Counted from the stretch's first letter, positions 49,659-61,750 are shown. The stretch: 64,000 nt of DNA from Pseudomonadota bacterium (GCA_023399375.1 JAEWPX010000138.1:1-64000), one strand, 5' to 3'. The notes: generated from the letters alone by a model not told the origin. A program made the numbers and translations.

Positions 49659-50540
49659 CTAGCCCGCAACGCCTTTGCTGCGGTAGAGTGCGATATGCCA
49701 CTCGTAGATGCGCTGGGCGAGGTCGTCAATGACGTTGTCCGTGATCTTGCTCCATTCCACTTTGCCGCTTTCTTCCTGGCGCACGCCATTGGCGATGAAC
49801 TCCAGGCCCATGACCACCTCGCCGGAAACCGGATCGCGCTGCACGTTGTTGATCTTGCACACGAGCCAGTATTCCTTGCGCAACCGGGGAATTTCCTCGG
49901 CAAAAGTGGAAAAGAAGATGAATCGGTGCCCTTTTTGCGGATCGAGCTGTTGTTCCTTGAGCAATGACCTTTGCAGGGAAAGGCGGAGGCCGCCGGCGGA
50001 AAGGTTGTCGAGCACGGCATGATTGGCCTTGAAATGCGCAAATCCAATGGTTGGCTTGGCGATGTCGAAGCCGCCGCTTGCATCGTATTTCCAGAGCGCG
50101 ATATGGGAAAATTGCTCCAGATGCGGCTTCATGCGCAGGCTTTTGCGGCGTTGCGCGCCTTGCAGGGAGGTCGGAAAAGCGACGGCGATTTGGGGTAGTT
50201 TGTCCTGGAGTTGGCGGACGCGCAAAATCGTGGTCGTAAAATTGTAAAAGATCTCGCGGTGCCGGTCTTCGCGTTCCACGATGCGAAAAAAGCAGTTGAT
50301 GGTCTGATCGACGAAGCGTTCTTTTATGTTGGACAGGCCGCTCAATTCCAGAACGAGGCCGCTGGTGTTGAGCGCGATGATCGTGCCGGACACGCCTTTG
50401 AGATTGGACGTGCGTTCGTCGAACTGGATGTGGACCTTTGACCGTTGCAAGAGGGCAAGATCGAGGATGGCGGCGTTTTTTTGCCGTTTCTGGTCTTCTT
50501 CCTTGGAAGAAGTCAGTTTGCGAAAGAGATCCAGTCCCAT
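49659..50540 (-). CDS. PilZ-domain cyclic di-GMP-binding protein (YcgR-like)
   Basis: A 293-residue protein. The N-terminal half (FDERTSNLKGVSGTIIALNTSGLVLELSG, pieces) resembles a YcgR-type lead domain. The C-terminal PilZ domain has the ligand motifs RRKSLR near residue 131 and DNLSAGGLRLSL near 177. It should bind cyclic di-GMP made by cyclases such as those at 4120 and 18300 and act on motility or surface traits. It lies 21 bases upstream of coaBC on the same strand. Confidence 0.88.
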   Translation of the reverse strand: MGLDLFRKLTSSKEEDQKRQKNAAILDLALLQRSKVHIQFDERTSNLKGVSGTIIALNTSGLVLELSGLSNIKERFVDQTINCFFRIVEREDRHREIFYNFTTTILRVRQLQDKLPQIAVAFPTSLQGAQRRKSLRMKPHLEQFSHIALWKYDASGGFDIAKPTIGFAHFKANHAVLDNLSAGGLRLSLQRSLLKEQQLDPQKGHRFIFFSTFAEEIPRLRKEYWLVCKINNVQRDPVSGEVVMGLEFIANGVRQEESGKVEWSKITDNVIDDLAQRIYEWHIALYRSKGVAG

Positions 50541-50947
50541 GGCAATCTCGCCTGCCTGCGCAAACCTGCCATCCCGTCACCGCAACCGGATGCGCGCGTT
50601 CTGCCGGTCGGCCCGCCTTGAAGACGACAAAAAATTTCGTGCGCGTAAAGAGTGTTGGCACTCATACGGGAATCAGCGCCGCTTGTCGTGTCCTTTGCCG
50701 CCTTTTGTCCGGATTTTCAAAACCCGCGACGCGTTCCTATGCCTTTATAACATACTGAAAAAAATCGTCCCGGCAAACAGGTCCCCATGCCGAAGCGATC
50801 TGGTTTTTTCGAAAGCCGGGAACCCGGCAGGAGCATCAGCAAAAAGCATTCCCGCCAAGCATGGCGCACTGCTACAGAATCTGGCAGTCTTCTAACCAGT
50901 AAAAAAGAAAAACACCCTTCGGCAACTCCCGCAAGGCACGGGAGCGC
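50541..50947. other. Gene-free spacer
   Basis: I see no credible gene or RNA gene in these 407 bases. The only structure noted is a small hairpin, GAGTG-TTGG-CACTC (50650-50663). The promoter of the PilZ gene should lie at its left end, but no clear -35/-10 pair stands out. The right end is less GC-rich than the surroundings. Confidence 0.6.
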
Positions 50948-51760
50948 TTATTTCGCATTGGACTCGAGCGCCTTCAATTGCTGCTCGATAACCTGGGGAT
51001 TGGGATAAATCGTGCGCAACGACTCCAGTATTTGCACCGCTTCCCCGGTTTCACGCTTTTCCTGCAGCAGGGAAGCCAGGGCGAACCCGGCGCGTGCGCG
51101 CAAGGCCTGAGGAAAGACGCTTTTGTCGTACACTTCTCGCAGCATGGATTCGGCTTCGAGTTTTTGCCCGAGACGCAAGCGAAGCAGGCCGAGTTCCAGG
51201 GAAACCCGGGCCTCAAGTTCCGGAGCAAGGGCAGTTGCGGCAGCTTGCTGCACAAGCGCCAGGGCTGCGGCCTCGTCGTGCGCCTCCAGGCGGGAATGGG
51301 CGTATTCCAGGACAATATCGACGCGCAGGGCCTGGGGCAAGGCATCATTATCCAGCAGCCTTGCGTAGAGGACGCCTGCCTTGTCGTATTCCTTGAGTAC
51401 GGCGCGCATCCTGGCCGCACGCAGCAGAAGCTTGGAGATCGTTTGCGGATCGCCGCCGTATTCGAGGAGCGAGGATTCGAGGAGTTTTACCGTTTTCGCC
51501 GGGGCGTTGCGCACATACTGGCTGATGTCGGCAAGGCGCTCCCAGGCTTCCAGGCGGTATTTTCCTTTCGGATACGCCTGAAGGTATGTCTCGTAGCCTT
51601 CCTCGGCGCGCAGATATTCGCCGTCGATGAAGGCGGAGCGGGCGGCGACGACCAAACGGGTTTCGCCGTCGCTTTTTTCGCGACAGCCGGCCTGCCCCAG
51701 CAACAGCAGGGACAAGCCGGCAAACGCGATGCCGATCAGGAAGCGTCGGTGGAAGGACAC
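50948..51760 (-). CDS. TPR-repeat envelope protein, probable lipoprotein
   Basis: A 270-residue protein. An N-terminal hydrophobic segment ends in a Cys (IAFAGLSLLLLGQAGC), a lipoprotein-like signal with an imperfect lipobox (QAGC). Helical repeats of TPR type follow: AFIDGEYLRAEEGYETYLQAYPKGKYRLEAWERLAD and similar (pieces), resembling BamD or YbgF-like repeat proteins. GTG 51760 lies inside the last 25 bases of gyrA, so it is transcribed with it. Confidence 0.75.
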   Translation of the reverse strand: MSFHRRFLIGIAFAGLSLLLLGQAGCREKSDGETRLVVAARSAFIDGEYLRAEEGYETYLQAYPKGKYRLEAWERLADISQYVRNAPAKTVKLLESSLLEYGGDPQTISKLLLRAARMRAVLKEYDKAGVLYARLLDNDALPQALRVDIVLEYAHSRLEAHDEAAALALVQQAAATALAPELEARVSLELGLLRLRLGQKLEAESMLREVYDKSVFPQALRARAGFALASLLQEKRETGEAVQILESLRTIYPNPQVIEQQLKALESNAK

Positions 51761-54180
51761 TGGTCCAAATCGTTGGGATCGACCAGATCGAAGCCGGTCA
51801 CCGTGACGTCGTCCTCCATGCGCACGAGCATGACGCCCTGCGTCGCGCGGCCCACGGAGCTGATGCCCGAAACCGACAGCCGGATGATCTTGTTGGCCGA
51901 GGTGAGCAGCAGCATTTCATCGTCGGGGCTGACCATGACCGCGCCGATGACCTGGCCGGTCTTTGGCGTCACGCGCATGTTGATGACGCCCATGCCGCCG
52001 CGGTTGCGCACCGGATAGTGCTCGATGGAAGTGCGCTTGCCGTAGCCGTTGGCCGAGATGGTCAGCACTTCGTCGCGGCCGTTGCCGGTCATGATGACCC
52101 CGGCGGCCACACGGTCCGCGCCCTTGAGCGCGATGCCCTTGACGCCTGCGGCGGCGCGGCCCGTGGGCCGGATGCCGGAGATGTGGAAGCGATTGGAAAG
52201 GCCCTGCTGCGTGGCGAGCAGAACTTCGGCGTTATCGTCGATTTCCTTGACCGTGAGCAGCTCGTCGCCTTCCTTCAGTGTCACGGCGATGATGCCCGTG
52301 CTGCGGCAGTTCTTGTAAAGGTCGGTGCAGGAGCGTTTGACCATGCCGCGGCGCGTCACGAACAGGAAATAGCGCTCGAAGGAAAATTCGCGGATGGCCA
52401 GCGCCGTTGCCACGAATTCCTCCTTGTCCATGGGCAGCAGGTTGGCGATGTGCGCGCCCTTGGCCGTGCGCTGTCCCTCGGGAATCTGGTGCACGGGCAG
52501 CATGAACATGCGGCCGAGGTTGGTAAAAAGCAGCAGTTGCTGATGGTTGGTGGTGGCGCAGAAGGACTGGACGAAATCGTCTCCCGAGGTGGAGACGCCG
52601 GCCACGCCCTTGCCGCCGCGCTTTTGCTGCTGGTAGTTGTCGATCTTGGTGCGCTTGATGTAGCCGCGCCGGGACAGCGTGATGACCACGTCCTCGTCCG
52701 GGATGAGGTCGAGGATGTTGATCCCTTCCAGGTCCTCGAGGACCTCGGTCTTGCGCGGCGTGGCGTAGCGCTCCTTGATTTCCCTGATCTCGTCGCGGAT
52801 GACGCCGCGCAGCACTTCCTCGTTTTCAAGGATCGAGTGCAGGTATTCGATGAGCTTGATGAGTTCGTTGTACTCGTCGATGAGCTTCTGGCGCTCGAGG
52901 TTGGTCAGGCGCTGCAGGCGCATGTCCAGGATGGCCTGGGCCTGGCGCTCGGACAGGCCGAAGCGCTCCATCAGGCGCTCGCGTGCCTCCACGGCGTTCT
53001 TGGACGCACGGATGATGGACACGACCTCGTCGATGTTGTCGAGCGCGATGCGCAGGCCTTCGAGGATGTGGGCGCGCTCTTCGGATTTGCGCAGGTCGAA
53101 CGCCGTGCGGCGCAGGACCACTTCCCGGCGGTGGGCCAGGAAATGTTCGAGCATCTGCTGGATGTTGAGCGTGGCCGGCCGGTTGTCGGCCACGACCATC
53201 ATGTTGATGCCGAACGAGGTTTCAAGGGGCGTGTACTTGTACAGGGCATTGATGACGATGTCCGCGATGACGCCCTTTTTAAGGTCCAGGACGATGCGGA
53301 TGCCCTTGCGGTCGGACTCGTCGCGCAGGTCGGACACGCCCTCGATGCGGCCGTCGTTGATAAGGGCCGCGATCTTCTCCACCAGCGAGGACTTGTTGAG
53401 GGCATACGGGATCTCCCGGATGACCACGGACTGGTAGTCCTTCTTGCGTTCCTCGATCTCCACCTTGCCCCGGATCTTGATGCTGCCGCGACCGGTGGTG
53501 TAGGCGTCGAAAAGCCCCTTGCCGCCGTAAATGGCCGCACCGGTCGGAAAATCCGGACCATGGATCAGGGCGATGATGTCGCGCACGTCGCAGTGGGGAT
53601 TATCGAGCTGGTGGAGCAGGCCGTCGCAGAGTTCGCCCAGGTTGTGGGGCGGTATGTTGGTGGCCATGCCCACGGCGATACCCGAGGAGCCGTTTAAAAG
53701 CAGGTTCGGCACCTTGGTCGGTAGGACCGCCGGCTCGTTGAGGGAGTTGTCGTAGTTGGGCCGGAAATCGACGGTTTCCTTTTCGATGTCGGCCAAAAAT
53801 TCGCCGGCCAGGCGCGACATGCGCACCTCGGTGTATCGCATTGCCGCCGCGGCGTCGCCGTCGATGGAGCCGAAGTTGCCCTGGCCGTCCACGATGGGGT
53901 CGCGCATGGAGAAATCCTGGGCCATGCGCACCAAGGCGTCGTACACGGACTGGTCGCCGTGGGGGTGGTATTTACCGATGACGTCGCCGACGACGCGGGC
54001 GGATTTCTTGTAGGGCCGGTTGAACGTGTTGGACAGCTCGTGCATGGCGTAAAGGATGCGCCGGTGCACGGGTTTGAGGCCGTCGCGCACGTCCGGAATC
54101 GCCCGGCCGATGATGACGCTCAAGGAGTATTCCAGATAGGACTTCTTGAGCTCTTCCTCGATGTTGATCACATTGCTCAC
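51736..54180 (-). CDS. gyrA: DNA gyrase subunit A
   Basis: An 814-residue subunit. The N-terminal domain has KKSYLEYSLSVIIGRAIPDVRDGLKPVHRRIL (pieces), the quinolone region GKYHPHGDQSVYDALVRMAQ and the active Tyr in AAAMRYTEVRM. The C-terminal beta-pinwheel contains QQKRGGKGVAG, a GyrA box. The start is taken as GTG 54180, since GGAG sits six bases before it; ATG 54192 is possible and adds four residues. Gyrase introduces negative supercoils. It follows gyrB after a 180-base gap holding a hairpin. Confidence 0.97.
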   Translation of the reverse strand: MSNVINIEEELKKSYLEYSLSVIIGRAIPDVRDGLKPVHRRILYAMHELSNTFNRPYKKSARVVGDVIGKYHPHGDQSVYDALVRMAQDFSMRDPIVDGQGNFGSIDGDAAAAMRYTEVRMSRLAGEFLADIEKETVDFRPNYDNSLNEPAVLPTKVPNLLLNGSSGIAVGMATNIPPHNLGELCDGLLHQLDNPHCDVRDIIALIHGPDFPTGAAIYGGKGLFDAYTTGRGSIKIRGKVEIEERKKDYQSVVIREIPYALNKSSLVEKIAALINDGRIEGVSDLRDESDRKGIRIVLDLKKGVIADIVINALYKYTPLETSFGINMMVVADNRPATLNIQQMLEHFLAHRREVVLRRTAFDLRKSEERAHILEGLRIALDNIDEVVSIIRASKNAVEARERLMERFGLSERQAQAILDMRLQRLTNLERQKLIDEYNELIKLIEYLHSILENEEVLRGVIRDEIREIKERYATPRKTEVLEDLEGINILDLIPDEDVVITLSRRGYIKRTKIDNYQQQKRGGKGVAGVSTSGDDFVQSFCATTNHQQLLLFTNLGRMFMLPVHQIPEGQRTAKGAHIANLLPMDKEEFVATALAIREFSFERYFLFVTRRGMVKRSCTDLYKNCRSTGIIAVTLKEGDELLTVKEIDDNAEVLLATQQGLSNRFHISGIRPTGRAAAGVKGIALKGADRVAAGVIMTGNGRDEVLTISANGYGKRTSIEHYPVRNRGGMGVINMRVTPKTGQVIGAVMVSPDDEMLLLTSANKIIRLSVSGISSVGRATQGVMLVRMEDDVTVTGFDLVDPNDLDQCPSTDAS

Positions 54181-54323
54181 GGTATGCTCCATGAAGGGTA
54201 TGCCGATGTCTCCGGCGACCAGGAACGTCGTCCCGGTCTCCCGGATAAGGGATCTCTGGATGCTGGAACCTTTTCCCGGTTCGCTCCACCCACCCCCCCT
54301 TTAAAAGTCTTTGGAAAGGGGCC

Positions 54324-54357
54324 TGGGGAAAACCTTTCTTCAGAAAGGTTTTCCACA
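54324..54357. repeat. Hairpin between gyrB and gyrA
   Basis: GGAAAACCTTTCT (54327-54339) and AGAAAGGTTTTCC (54342-54354) are perfect 13-base arms with a two-base loop, inside CCTGGGG...CACAG. There is no clean T-run. It lies just past gyrB on the minus strand. The right flank contains TTTTCCACA (54349-54357), one base from the DnaA box consensus. Confidence 0.75.
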
Positions 54358-54373
54358 GATTCTTCTCTCCCTC

Positions 54374-56775
<2,402 letters not shown>

Positions 56776-56779
<4 letters not shown>

Positions 56780-57966
56780 GCGATGTCTTCCTCGCTATAG
56801 TACGTCTCTTCCACGATTTTCATGGGCATGATGATGACCAGGCACTCGGGGTCCTCTTCGCCGGTGATGCCGCAGGGGCCTTCCGACCCTGTAAGGGTCA
56901 GGGTCACGCGGGCGGCGTTGAAATGCCCGAGGATGTCGATGATGTCCTTGGTCGGGAAAGCGACTTTTTCGAGCTCGCCCGAAAAGACGCATTCCAGGGT
57001 TTCCGCGGCCTCGCCCGCCTCCTGGCCCTGGCTGCGCAGGGAGAGCTCGGTGGGGCCGTCGAACAGGAAATAGGCGCAGCGGTTGTTGTCGGTGTTGAAG
57101 ATGGCCACGCGCTCCAGGGCGTCCACCAGTTCCAGGCGGTCGATGGACAGCGTGGAAACGCCTTCGGTCTTGAGCTTGGAAACGAAGGTGTTGTAATCCG
57201 GATACTGGTAATAGCTCAAGGGCAGGCTGAAGGTCTCGATTTTGGGCGCGGCGGCCTCGTCGGCGGGATCCTTCTGCTGGGTGCGGAAGAAAAGCCGCTT
57301 CTGGCTGATGGCCAGTTCGATCTCGTCGGCCGTGAGCCAGCGCTTGAGTTCGGCCACGTATTTCTTCTGGATGAGGATGCCGTCCTCGGGAAGCAGGGCA
57401 TGGACGTCGTCGTTGAAAAAACCGACCAGGGAGAACTGGTGGCCGTTTAAGCCGCAGACTTCCACCTTGGCCTCGGGCGCGGGCTTTAAGAACATGCAGG
57501 CCATGGCCTCCATGGTGTCCTCGTCGGAGATGCAGTAGGCCACGCGGTCGATCAGTTCCTGGAGGAAGTCGCCGGACCAGGTGACGGCCTCGGCGTCGGG
57601 GAAAGGCGAGAAGCTCTGGAACCAGTTGCGGTCCGACACGGGCAGCTTGTAGCGCCGCGTGCCCTGTTTGATCAGCAGGTTGCCCGAGGCGGCGTCGAGG
57701 GTCAGGCCGATCTCGCCCGGCGGGAGCTTGCGCACCAGTTCGAAGAAGTTCTTGCCCTGCACGCCGCAAAGGCCCTCTTCGGTGACCTTGGCCGCGTACT
57801 GGCCGGTGAACTCCAGGCTCGAATCCGTGGACAGGATGCGCAGCACGCCCGAGGCGGCCTCGAGCCAGATGGTGCGCAAGAAGGCCGCCCCGGTCTTGGC
57901 CGGGATGATGGCCGACGATTTTTGCAGGCCGTCGATGATGTCGTTTCGAAAGACCTTCAGTTGCAT
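56776..57966 (-). CDS. dnaN: DNA polymerase III beta sliding clamp
   Basis: A 396-residue clamp with three repeated domains. The opening MQLKVFRNDIIDGLQKSSAIIPAKTGAAFLRTIWLEA and the NLLIKQGTRRYKLPVSD and LSIDRLELVDALERVAIF regions are typical (pieces). Its C-terminus is longer and more acidic than in E. coli (YSEEDIA), so the usual MPMRL end is replaced by the internal IIMPMKIVEET. ATG 57966 has GGAG upstream. It is linked to gyrB by ATGA overlap. It encircles DNA and tethers polymerase. Confidence 0.96.
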
Positions 57967-58245
57967 GGGCGTCTCCTTAACCGGCGCTGCCGCGCGGCTG
58001 TATTGGCAATTTTCAGGTTGGAGGCCTCCGGCGGCCAAAGGGCTTGCGCCCTCTGGACTCCCTTCTCCTTGCGATTCACACTGCGGCAGGGATTCCTCTT
58101 AATGGGTAGAAAAGAATTTTTGTGGGATCAGTAGAAGGAGCCTCGTATGTCGCTTTTGTGGTTAACATGCCATTATCGTACATGAAAAAAGGAAACTCCC
58201 TGTGAACGGGCAAGGCGCGAAGGAACGGCGCGCCGCGACTTGGGC
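57967..58245. other. dnaA-dnaN spacer, possible origin element
   Basis: 279 bases with a family B repeat at 58025-58062 and an AT-richer stretch near 58095-58195. One near-match to a DnaA box, TGTGGTTAA (58157-58165, one mismatch to TGTGGATAA), lies in it. I cannot see the cluster of boxes expected of oriC, so calling it the origin is speculative. Confidence 0.4.
58025..58062 (+). repeat. Hairpin repeat (family B) upstream of dnaN
   Basis: CCTCCGGCGGCC, then AAAGGGCTTGCGCCCTCT, then GGACTCCC. It is almost identical to the copy near parB (42587). It lies 59 bases upstream of the dnaN start. Confidence 0.8.
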
Positions 58246-59580
58246 TCAAGCCGGACCGCCCTGGCGGCATTTTTTCGCCAATTGCCGGAAAAGAAGTTTC
58301 GTTTCTCTGTCATCATCCTGAATTTTTTGAAACTTTCTGATGGAATAAAGCACCGTGCTGTGGTCCTTGCCGCCAAAAGCCTTGCCGAGCGCCGGGTAGG
58401 ACATGCCGAGCAGGGTGCGGCACAGGGCCATGGCGGCTTGGCGGGCGAACACGAGTTCCTTGCGCCGCGACTGGCCGGTGATGTCGGTCGCGGGCAGGCC
58501 GAAATGCTCGGCGCAGACGGCGATGACGCGCTCGGGCGTGACCTCGGGCAGGGCCTGGTCCTCGGAGAGGCGGATGTGGCGGGCGAATTCGGCGTCGCTG
58601 AGTTCCTTACCGCTTAGGCGGCGGAAGGCCTCGATGCGCAACAGCACGCCTTCGAGCTGGCGGAAGCCCTCGAAGCGGCTGGCCAGGGTGACGATGCGGT
58701 CCCGGGCCAGGCCCAGGCGCTTGTCGCGGTTGGCCGCTTCCGTGAAGGCGATGCGCACGTCGAGGTCCGGGGCCTTCAAATGGACCATGAGGCCCCATTC
58801 CAGGCGGGACTTGAGCGTGGGGGAGAGGAAGTCGCACGCGCCCACCCGTTCGCGGCTGGAAAAGACCATCTGCTTGCCGGCGTCGTGAAAGGCGTTGAAA
58901 AGGACCACGAGCTCCTGTTCCATTTCCGGGGAACGCTTGAGGTCGGTCAGTTCGTCGAGGAACAGCCACTGGCTGGCGGCGATGGCGGCGCGCACCTCGT
59001 GGCGGTTGGCGCCGGCGTCGGCGAAAAGGCTCTGGATGTCGGCCACGGAGCCGAAATACACGGTGCGCACGGGGCGCAGGCGCGAGGCGGCGTTGGCCAT
59101 GGCCCGCAGCAGATGGGACTTGCCCGCGCCCGAGGGGCCGCAAACCAGGAACGGATTGTAGCGGACCTCGCCGCCCTGGGCCACTTCGCGCGCGAGCGCC
59201 AGGGGAAAGTGGTTCTTTTCGTTGACGAGGAAGGAGTCGAACGTGAACCGGTGGCCGAAGGGGAAGTCCGCGGCCGCGCCGGGGAGGCCGGGTTGCGGCG
59301 CGGCATGGCCGTCGCCGCCGTCGCGGTTGTGGTAGGAGACGGCGTAGCCCGGTCCGAGGAAGCGGCGCACTTCCTTTTCGAACAGTTCCTTGGCCGAGGT
59401 TTCGAACCAGGCCGCGAAGTAGGCGTGGGGAAAGCGGACGCGACAGGAGTGGTCCGATTCGCTGACGGAAAGGTCGAGCGGATCGAACCAGCGGCGCAAT
59501 TCCTGTTCGGGGCAGGTGCGCGCAAGGTGCTGGCGGAAATCGTCCTTGAGCACGCCGTTGCCGGAAGCGGTCAGCGTCAT
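58246..59580 (-). CDS. dnaA: Chromosomal replication initiator DnaA
   Basis: A 444-residue initiator. Domain I has LRRWFDPLDLSVSESDHSCRVRFPHAYFAAWF (pieces). A short linker precedes the AAA+ domain with Walker A GPSGAGKSH, a Walker B variant LFLDELTDL and the arginine-finger region LKSRLEWGL. Domain IV carries the DNA-recognition signature FGGKDHSTVLYSIRKF. It is shorter than the E. coli protein (467) mainly in the linker. ATG 59580 was chosen since domain I begins at once; the spacing to the neighbouring plus-strand gene is 203 bases. Desulfovibrio species are known to carry a second, distinct dnaA. Confidence 0.95.
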   Translation of the reverse strand: MTLTASGNGVLKDDFRQHLARTCPEQELRRWFDPLDLSVSESDHSCRVRFPHAYFAAWFETSAKELFEKEVRRFLGPGYAVSYHNRDGGDGHAAPQPGLPGAAADFPFGHRFTFDSFLVNEKNHFPLALAREVAQGGEVRYNPFLVCGPSGAGKSHLLRAMANAASRLRPVRTVYFGSVADIQSLFADAGANRHEVRAAIAASQWLFLDELTDLKRSPEMEQELVVLFNAFHDAGKQMVFSSRERVGACDFLSPTLKSRLEWGLMVHLKAPDLDVRIAFTEAANRDKRLGLARDRIVTLASRFEGFRQLEGVLLRIEAFRRLSGKELSDAEFARHIRLSEDQALPEVTPERVIAVCAEHFGLPATDITGQSRRKELVFARQAAMALCRTLLGMSYPALGKAFGGKDHSTVLYSIRKFQKIQDDDRETKLLFRQLAKKCRQGGPA

Positions 59581-59783
59581 GGGCGGTAACCGGCCAGTAC
59601 AAAAAAATTTGTCATATCGGTATGTTGTAAGGAATACCCCGGACCCCTCCCCAAGGCCGCGAGGAAAAGCCACTCTAACGCATTTCGTCCTTGAAGCCAA
59701 GTGGGGGGCCGATCGTGTTGCCTTCAGGCCGGAAATGGGCCAAGTAGAGCGCCTGCCGCGAGCGCGGCGAGAGGGAGAACGGC

Positions 59784-60950
59784 ATGAGCCACGAGGTGAA
59801 AAAAACCGTCGCCGAGATCAACCGGCGCATCGAGCAGGGCAAGGCCGTGGTGCTCACGGCCGCGGAAATGGTCGAGACCGTGCGGCGGCTCGGCAAGGTC
59901 AAGGCCGCCAAGGAAGTGGACGTGGTGGCCACGGGCACGTTTTCGCCCATGTGCTCATCGGGCATGCTGTTCAACTTCGGCCAGGAACCGCCGGTGATCA
60001 AGGCGCAGAAGGTCCGGCTCAACAACATTCCGGCCCACGCCGGGCTCGCCGCCGTGGACGCCTACCTCGGCGCGACCGAGCTGCCCAAGGAGGATCCGCT
60101 CAACAAGATCCATCCCGGCCGCTTCAAGTACGGCGGCGCGCACGTCATCGAGGACTTGCTGCGCGGCAAGGCCGTGCGCCTGTGGTGCGAGGCCTACGGC
60201 ACGGACTGCTACCCCCGGCGCGAGCTCGAAAAGGACGTGACGCTGGCCCAGCTCAAGTACGCCGCGCTTTTAAATCCCCGCAACTGCTACCAGAATTACA
60301 ACGTGGCGGTGAACCTCACCAGTCGCATCGTCTATACCTACATGGGGCCGCTCAAGCCCGGCGCGCGCAACGCCAACTTCGCCACGGCCGGCGAGCTCTC
60401 CCCGCTCTTCAACGACCCCTATTTGAAGACCATCGGCCTTGGCACGCGCATCTTCTTCGGCGGCGGCATCGGCTACGTCATCGGCGCGGGCACCCAGCAC
60501 GATCCCCGGCCCAAGCGCAACGAGCGCGGCATTCCGCTTTCCGCCGCGGGCACGCTCATGCTCAAGGGCGACATGAAGGGCATGAATCCCCGCTACGTCC
60601 GCGCGGTGTCCATCCTCGGCTACGGCGTGTCCATGGCCGTGGGCGTGGGCATCCCCATCCCGATCCTCAACGAGGACATGGCCTTTTTCACGGGCGTGTC
60701 CGACGCGGACATCGAGATGCCGATCAAGGACTACGGCCACGACTATCCCAACGGCATCGGGCGCACGCTCGGCTACGTCACCTACGCCGCCTGCCGTTCG
60801 GGCGAGGTGCTGGTCAACGGCAAGCCGACCCAGGCCGTGCCCGTGACGAGCCTTTCCATGTCCCTGGAAGTGGCGCAGACGCTCAAGAGCTGGATCGAGC
60901 AGGGCAAATTCCTGCTGACCGAGCCTGTCGCGCCCATCGAATCGTACTGA
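59784..60950 (+). CDS. DUF39 homocysteine-biosynthesis protein
   Basis: A 388-residue protein of the DUF39 family, needed in methanogens and sulfate reducers for making homocysteine from aspartate semialdehyde and sulfide. It shows AEMVETVRRLGKVKAAKEVDVVATGTFSPMCSSGMLFNFG (pieces), with a conserved Cys in PMCSSG. Further conserved segments are GGAHVIEDLLRG, EAYGTDCYPRRE, RIFFGGGIGYVIGAGTQH and VGIPIPILNEDMAFF. The partner protein with NIL and ferredoxin domains is not next to it. It is the first gene right of dnaA, divergent from it. Confidence 0.9.
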   Translation: MSHEVKKTVAEINRRIEQGKAVVLTAAEMVETVRRLGKVKAAKEVDVVATGTFSPMCSSGMLFNFGQEPPVIKAQKVRLNNIPAHAGLAAVDAYLGATELPKEDPLNKIHPGRFKYGGAHVIEDLLRGKAVRLWCEAYGTDCYPRRELEKDVTLAQLKYAALLNPRNCYQNYNVAVNLTSRIVYTYMGPLKPGARNANFATAGELSPLFNDPYLKTIGLGTRIFFGGGIGYVIGAGTQHDPRPKRNERGIPLSAAGTLMLKGDMKGMNPRYVRAVSILGYGVSMAVGVGIPIPILNEDMAFFTGVSDADIEMPIKDYGHDYPNGIGRTLGYVTYAACRSGEVLVNGKPTQAVPVTSLSMSLEVAQTLKSWIEQGKFLLTEPVAPIESY

Positions 60951-61060
60951 CGCGCGGCCGCGCCCCCCTGTCCGCGTCCGGTGCGCCGGAATGTAAGCTG
61001 GACAAGGATCGCGGATTGCGATACCGGATCGGGTTCTTTCACCCGACAGGAGGAAACAGC

Positions 61061-61174
61061 ATGTCCAAGCACAAGAAGATCGAGCGCCACAAGGAACTGG
61101 ACCGTCGCCGCAAGCGCCGTAAGGAGCGCCTCAAGGAGCGCGTCCGCGAGGCCATCGCCGCCAAGAAAGCCTAG
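61061..61174 (+). CDS. 37-residue highly basic protein
   Basis: A short gene with a very strong ribosome binding sequence, ACAGGAGGAAACAGC, before ATG 61061. The product is almost entirely Lys, Arg and Glu, in one predicted helix (KIERHKELDRRRKRRKERLK), ending EAIAAKKA. It is small but the ribosome binding site and codon use support it. It may bind RNA or ribosomes, which is an inference from charge only. It follows the DUF39 gene after 110 bases. Confidence 0.7.
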   Translation: MSKHKKIERHKELDRRRKRRKERLKERVREAIAAKKA

Positions 61175-61426
61175 CGCTTCCGATGCCCGTTCGGGGGAGT
61201 GCCGCTCCCCCTGCCGCGCGGTCGGGTCTCCCTGCAGCAGCGTCCCGTTTTCGGGGAAGGGCGCGCCGCCCGGCGGCGTACCGGATTTTTCCCCGCAAGA
61301 CGGGCGCGCCCGAAAGGACTGCCGCGCGTCATGCGCCGGCGTTCCTTTTCGTTTCGTTTTTTGACGCACACGCCACCGGGCGGGGGAACGCCCTTGCCCG
61401 GCCCGTGATCCCCTGGGGGGCCTCCC

Positions 61427-61750
61427 ATGCCCTTGTATGAATACGAATGCCCCGTCTGCGGCCGCGTGTTCGAGGAACTGCGCCGGGCCGGCGACGAGGC
61501 TGCGGCCACGTGCGCCTGCGGCGCGACGGCGGCGCGCATCGTTTCCCTTTCCGCCTTCGCCCTCAAGGGCAACGGCTTTTACGCCACCGATTACGTCAAA
61601 CGCCGCCCCGGCTCCTTCCAGAAGGACGGCAAGGGCACGATCAAGGGCACGGAAGTGCCCGTGCCCCAGCTCGCCCGCGACCCCTCGGTGCCCCTGGCCG
61701 AGGAGGAAAAGGAAGCCGAGGACGGCGGCCATCCCGAGGAGGGCGCATGA
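61427..61750 (+). CDS. FmdB-family zinc-ribbon protein
   Basis: A 107-residue protein with the FmdB opening MPLYEYECPVCGRVFEEL and a second Cys pair CAC (C29, C31) instead of the usual CxxC. An acidic C-terminal tail (LAEEEKEAEDGGHPEEG) follows. The family is a putative regulator of unknown role. The last four bases overlap purB (ATGA), indicating coupling. Confidence 0.88.
   Translation: MPLYEYECPVCGRVFEELRRAGDEAAATCACGATAARIVSLSAFALKGNGFYATDYVKRRPGSFQKDGKGTIKGTEVPVPQLARDPSVPLAEEEKEAEDGGHPEEGA

Noticed and set aside
50655..50670. Sigma-54-like TGGCAC in the spacer right of the PilZ gene
   Set aside because: No GC element ten bases after the GG; part of a small hairpin instead.
52018..53697. 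Plus-strand open frame opposite gyrA
   Set aside because: Shadow of gyrA with no ribosome binding site or domain.
59581..59783. Origin of replication upstream of dnaA
   Set aside because: AT-rich patch present, but no DnaA-box match seen there.
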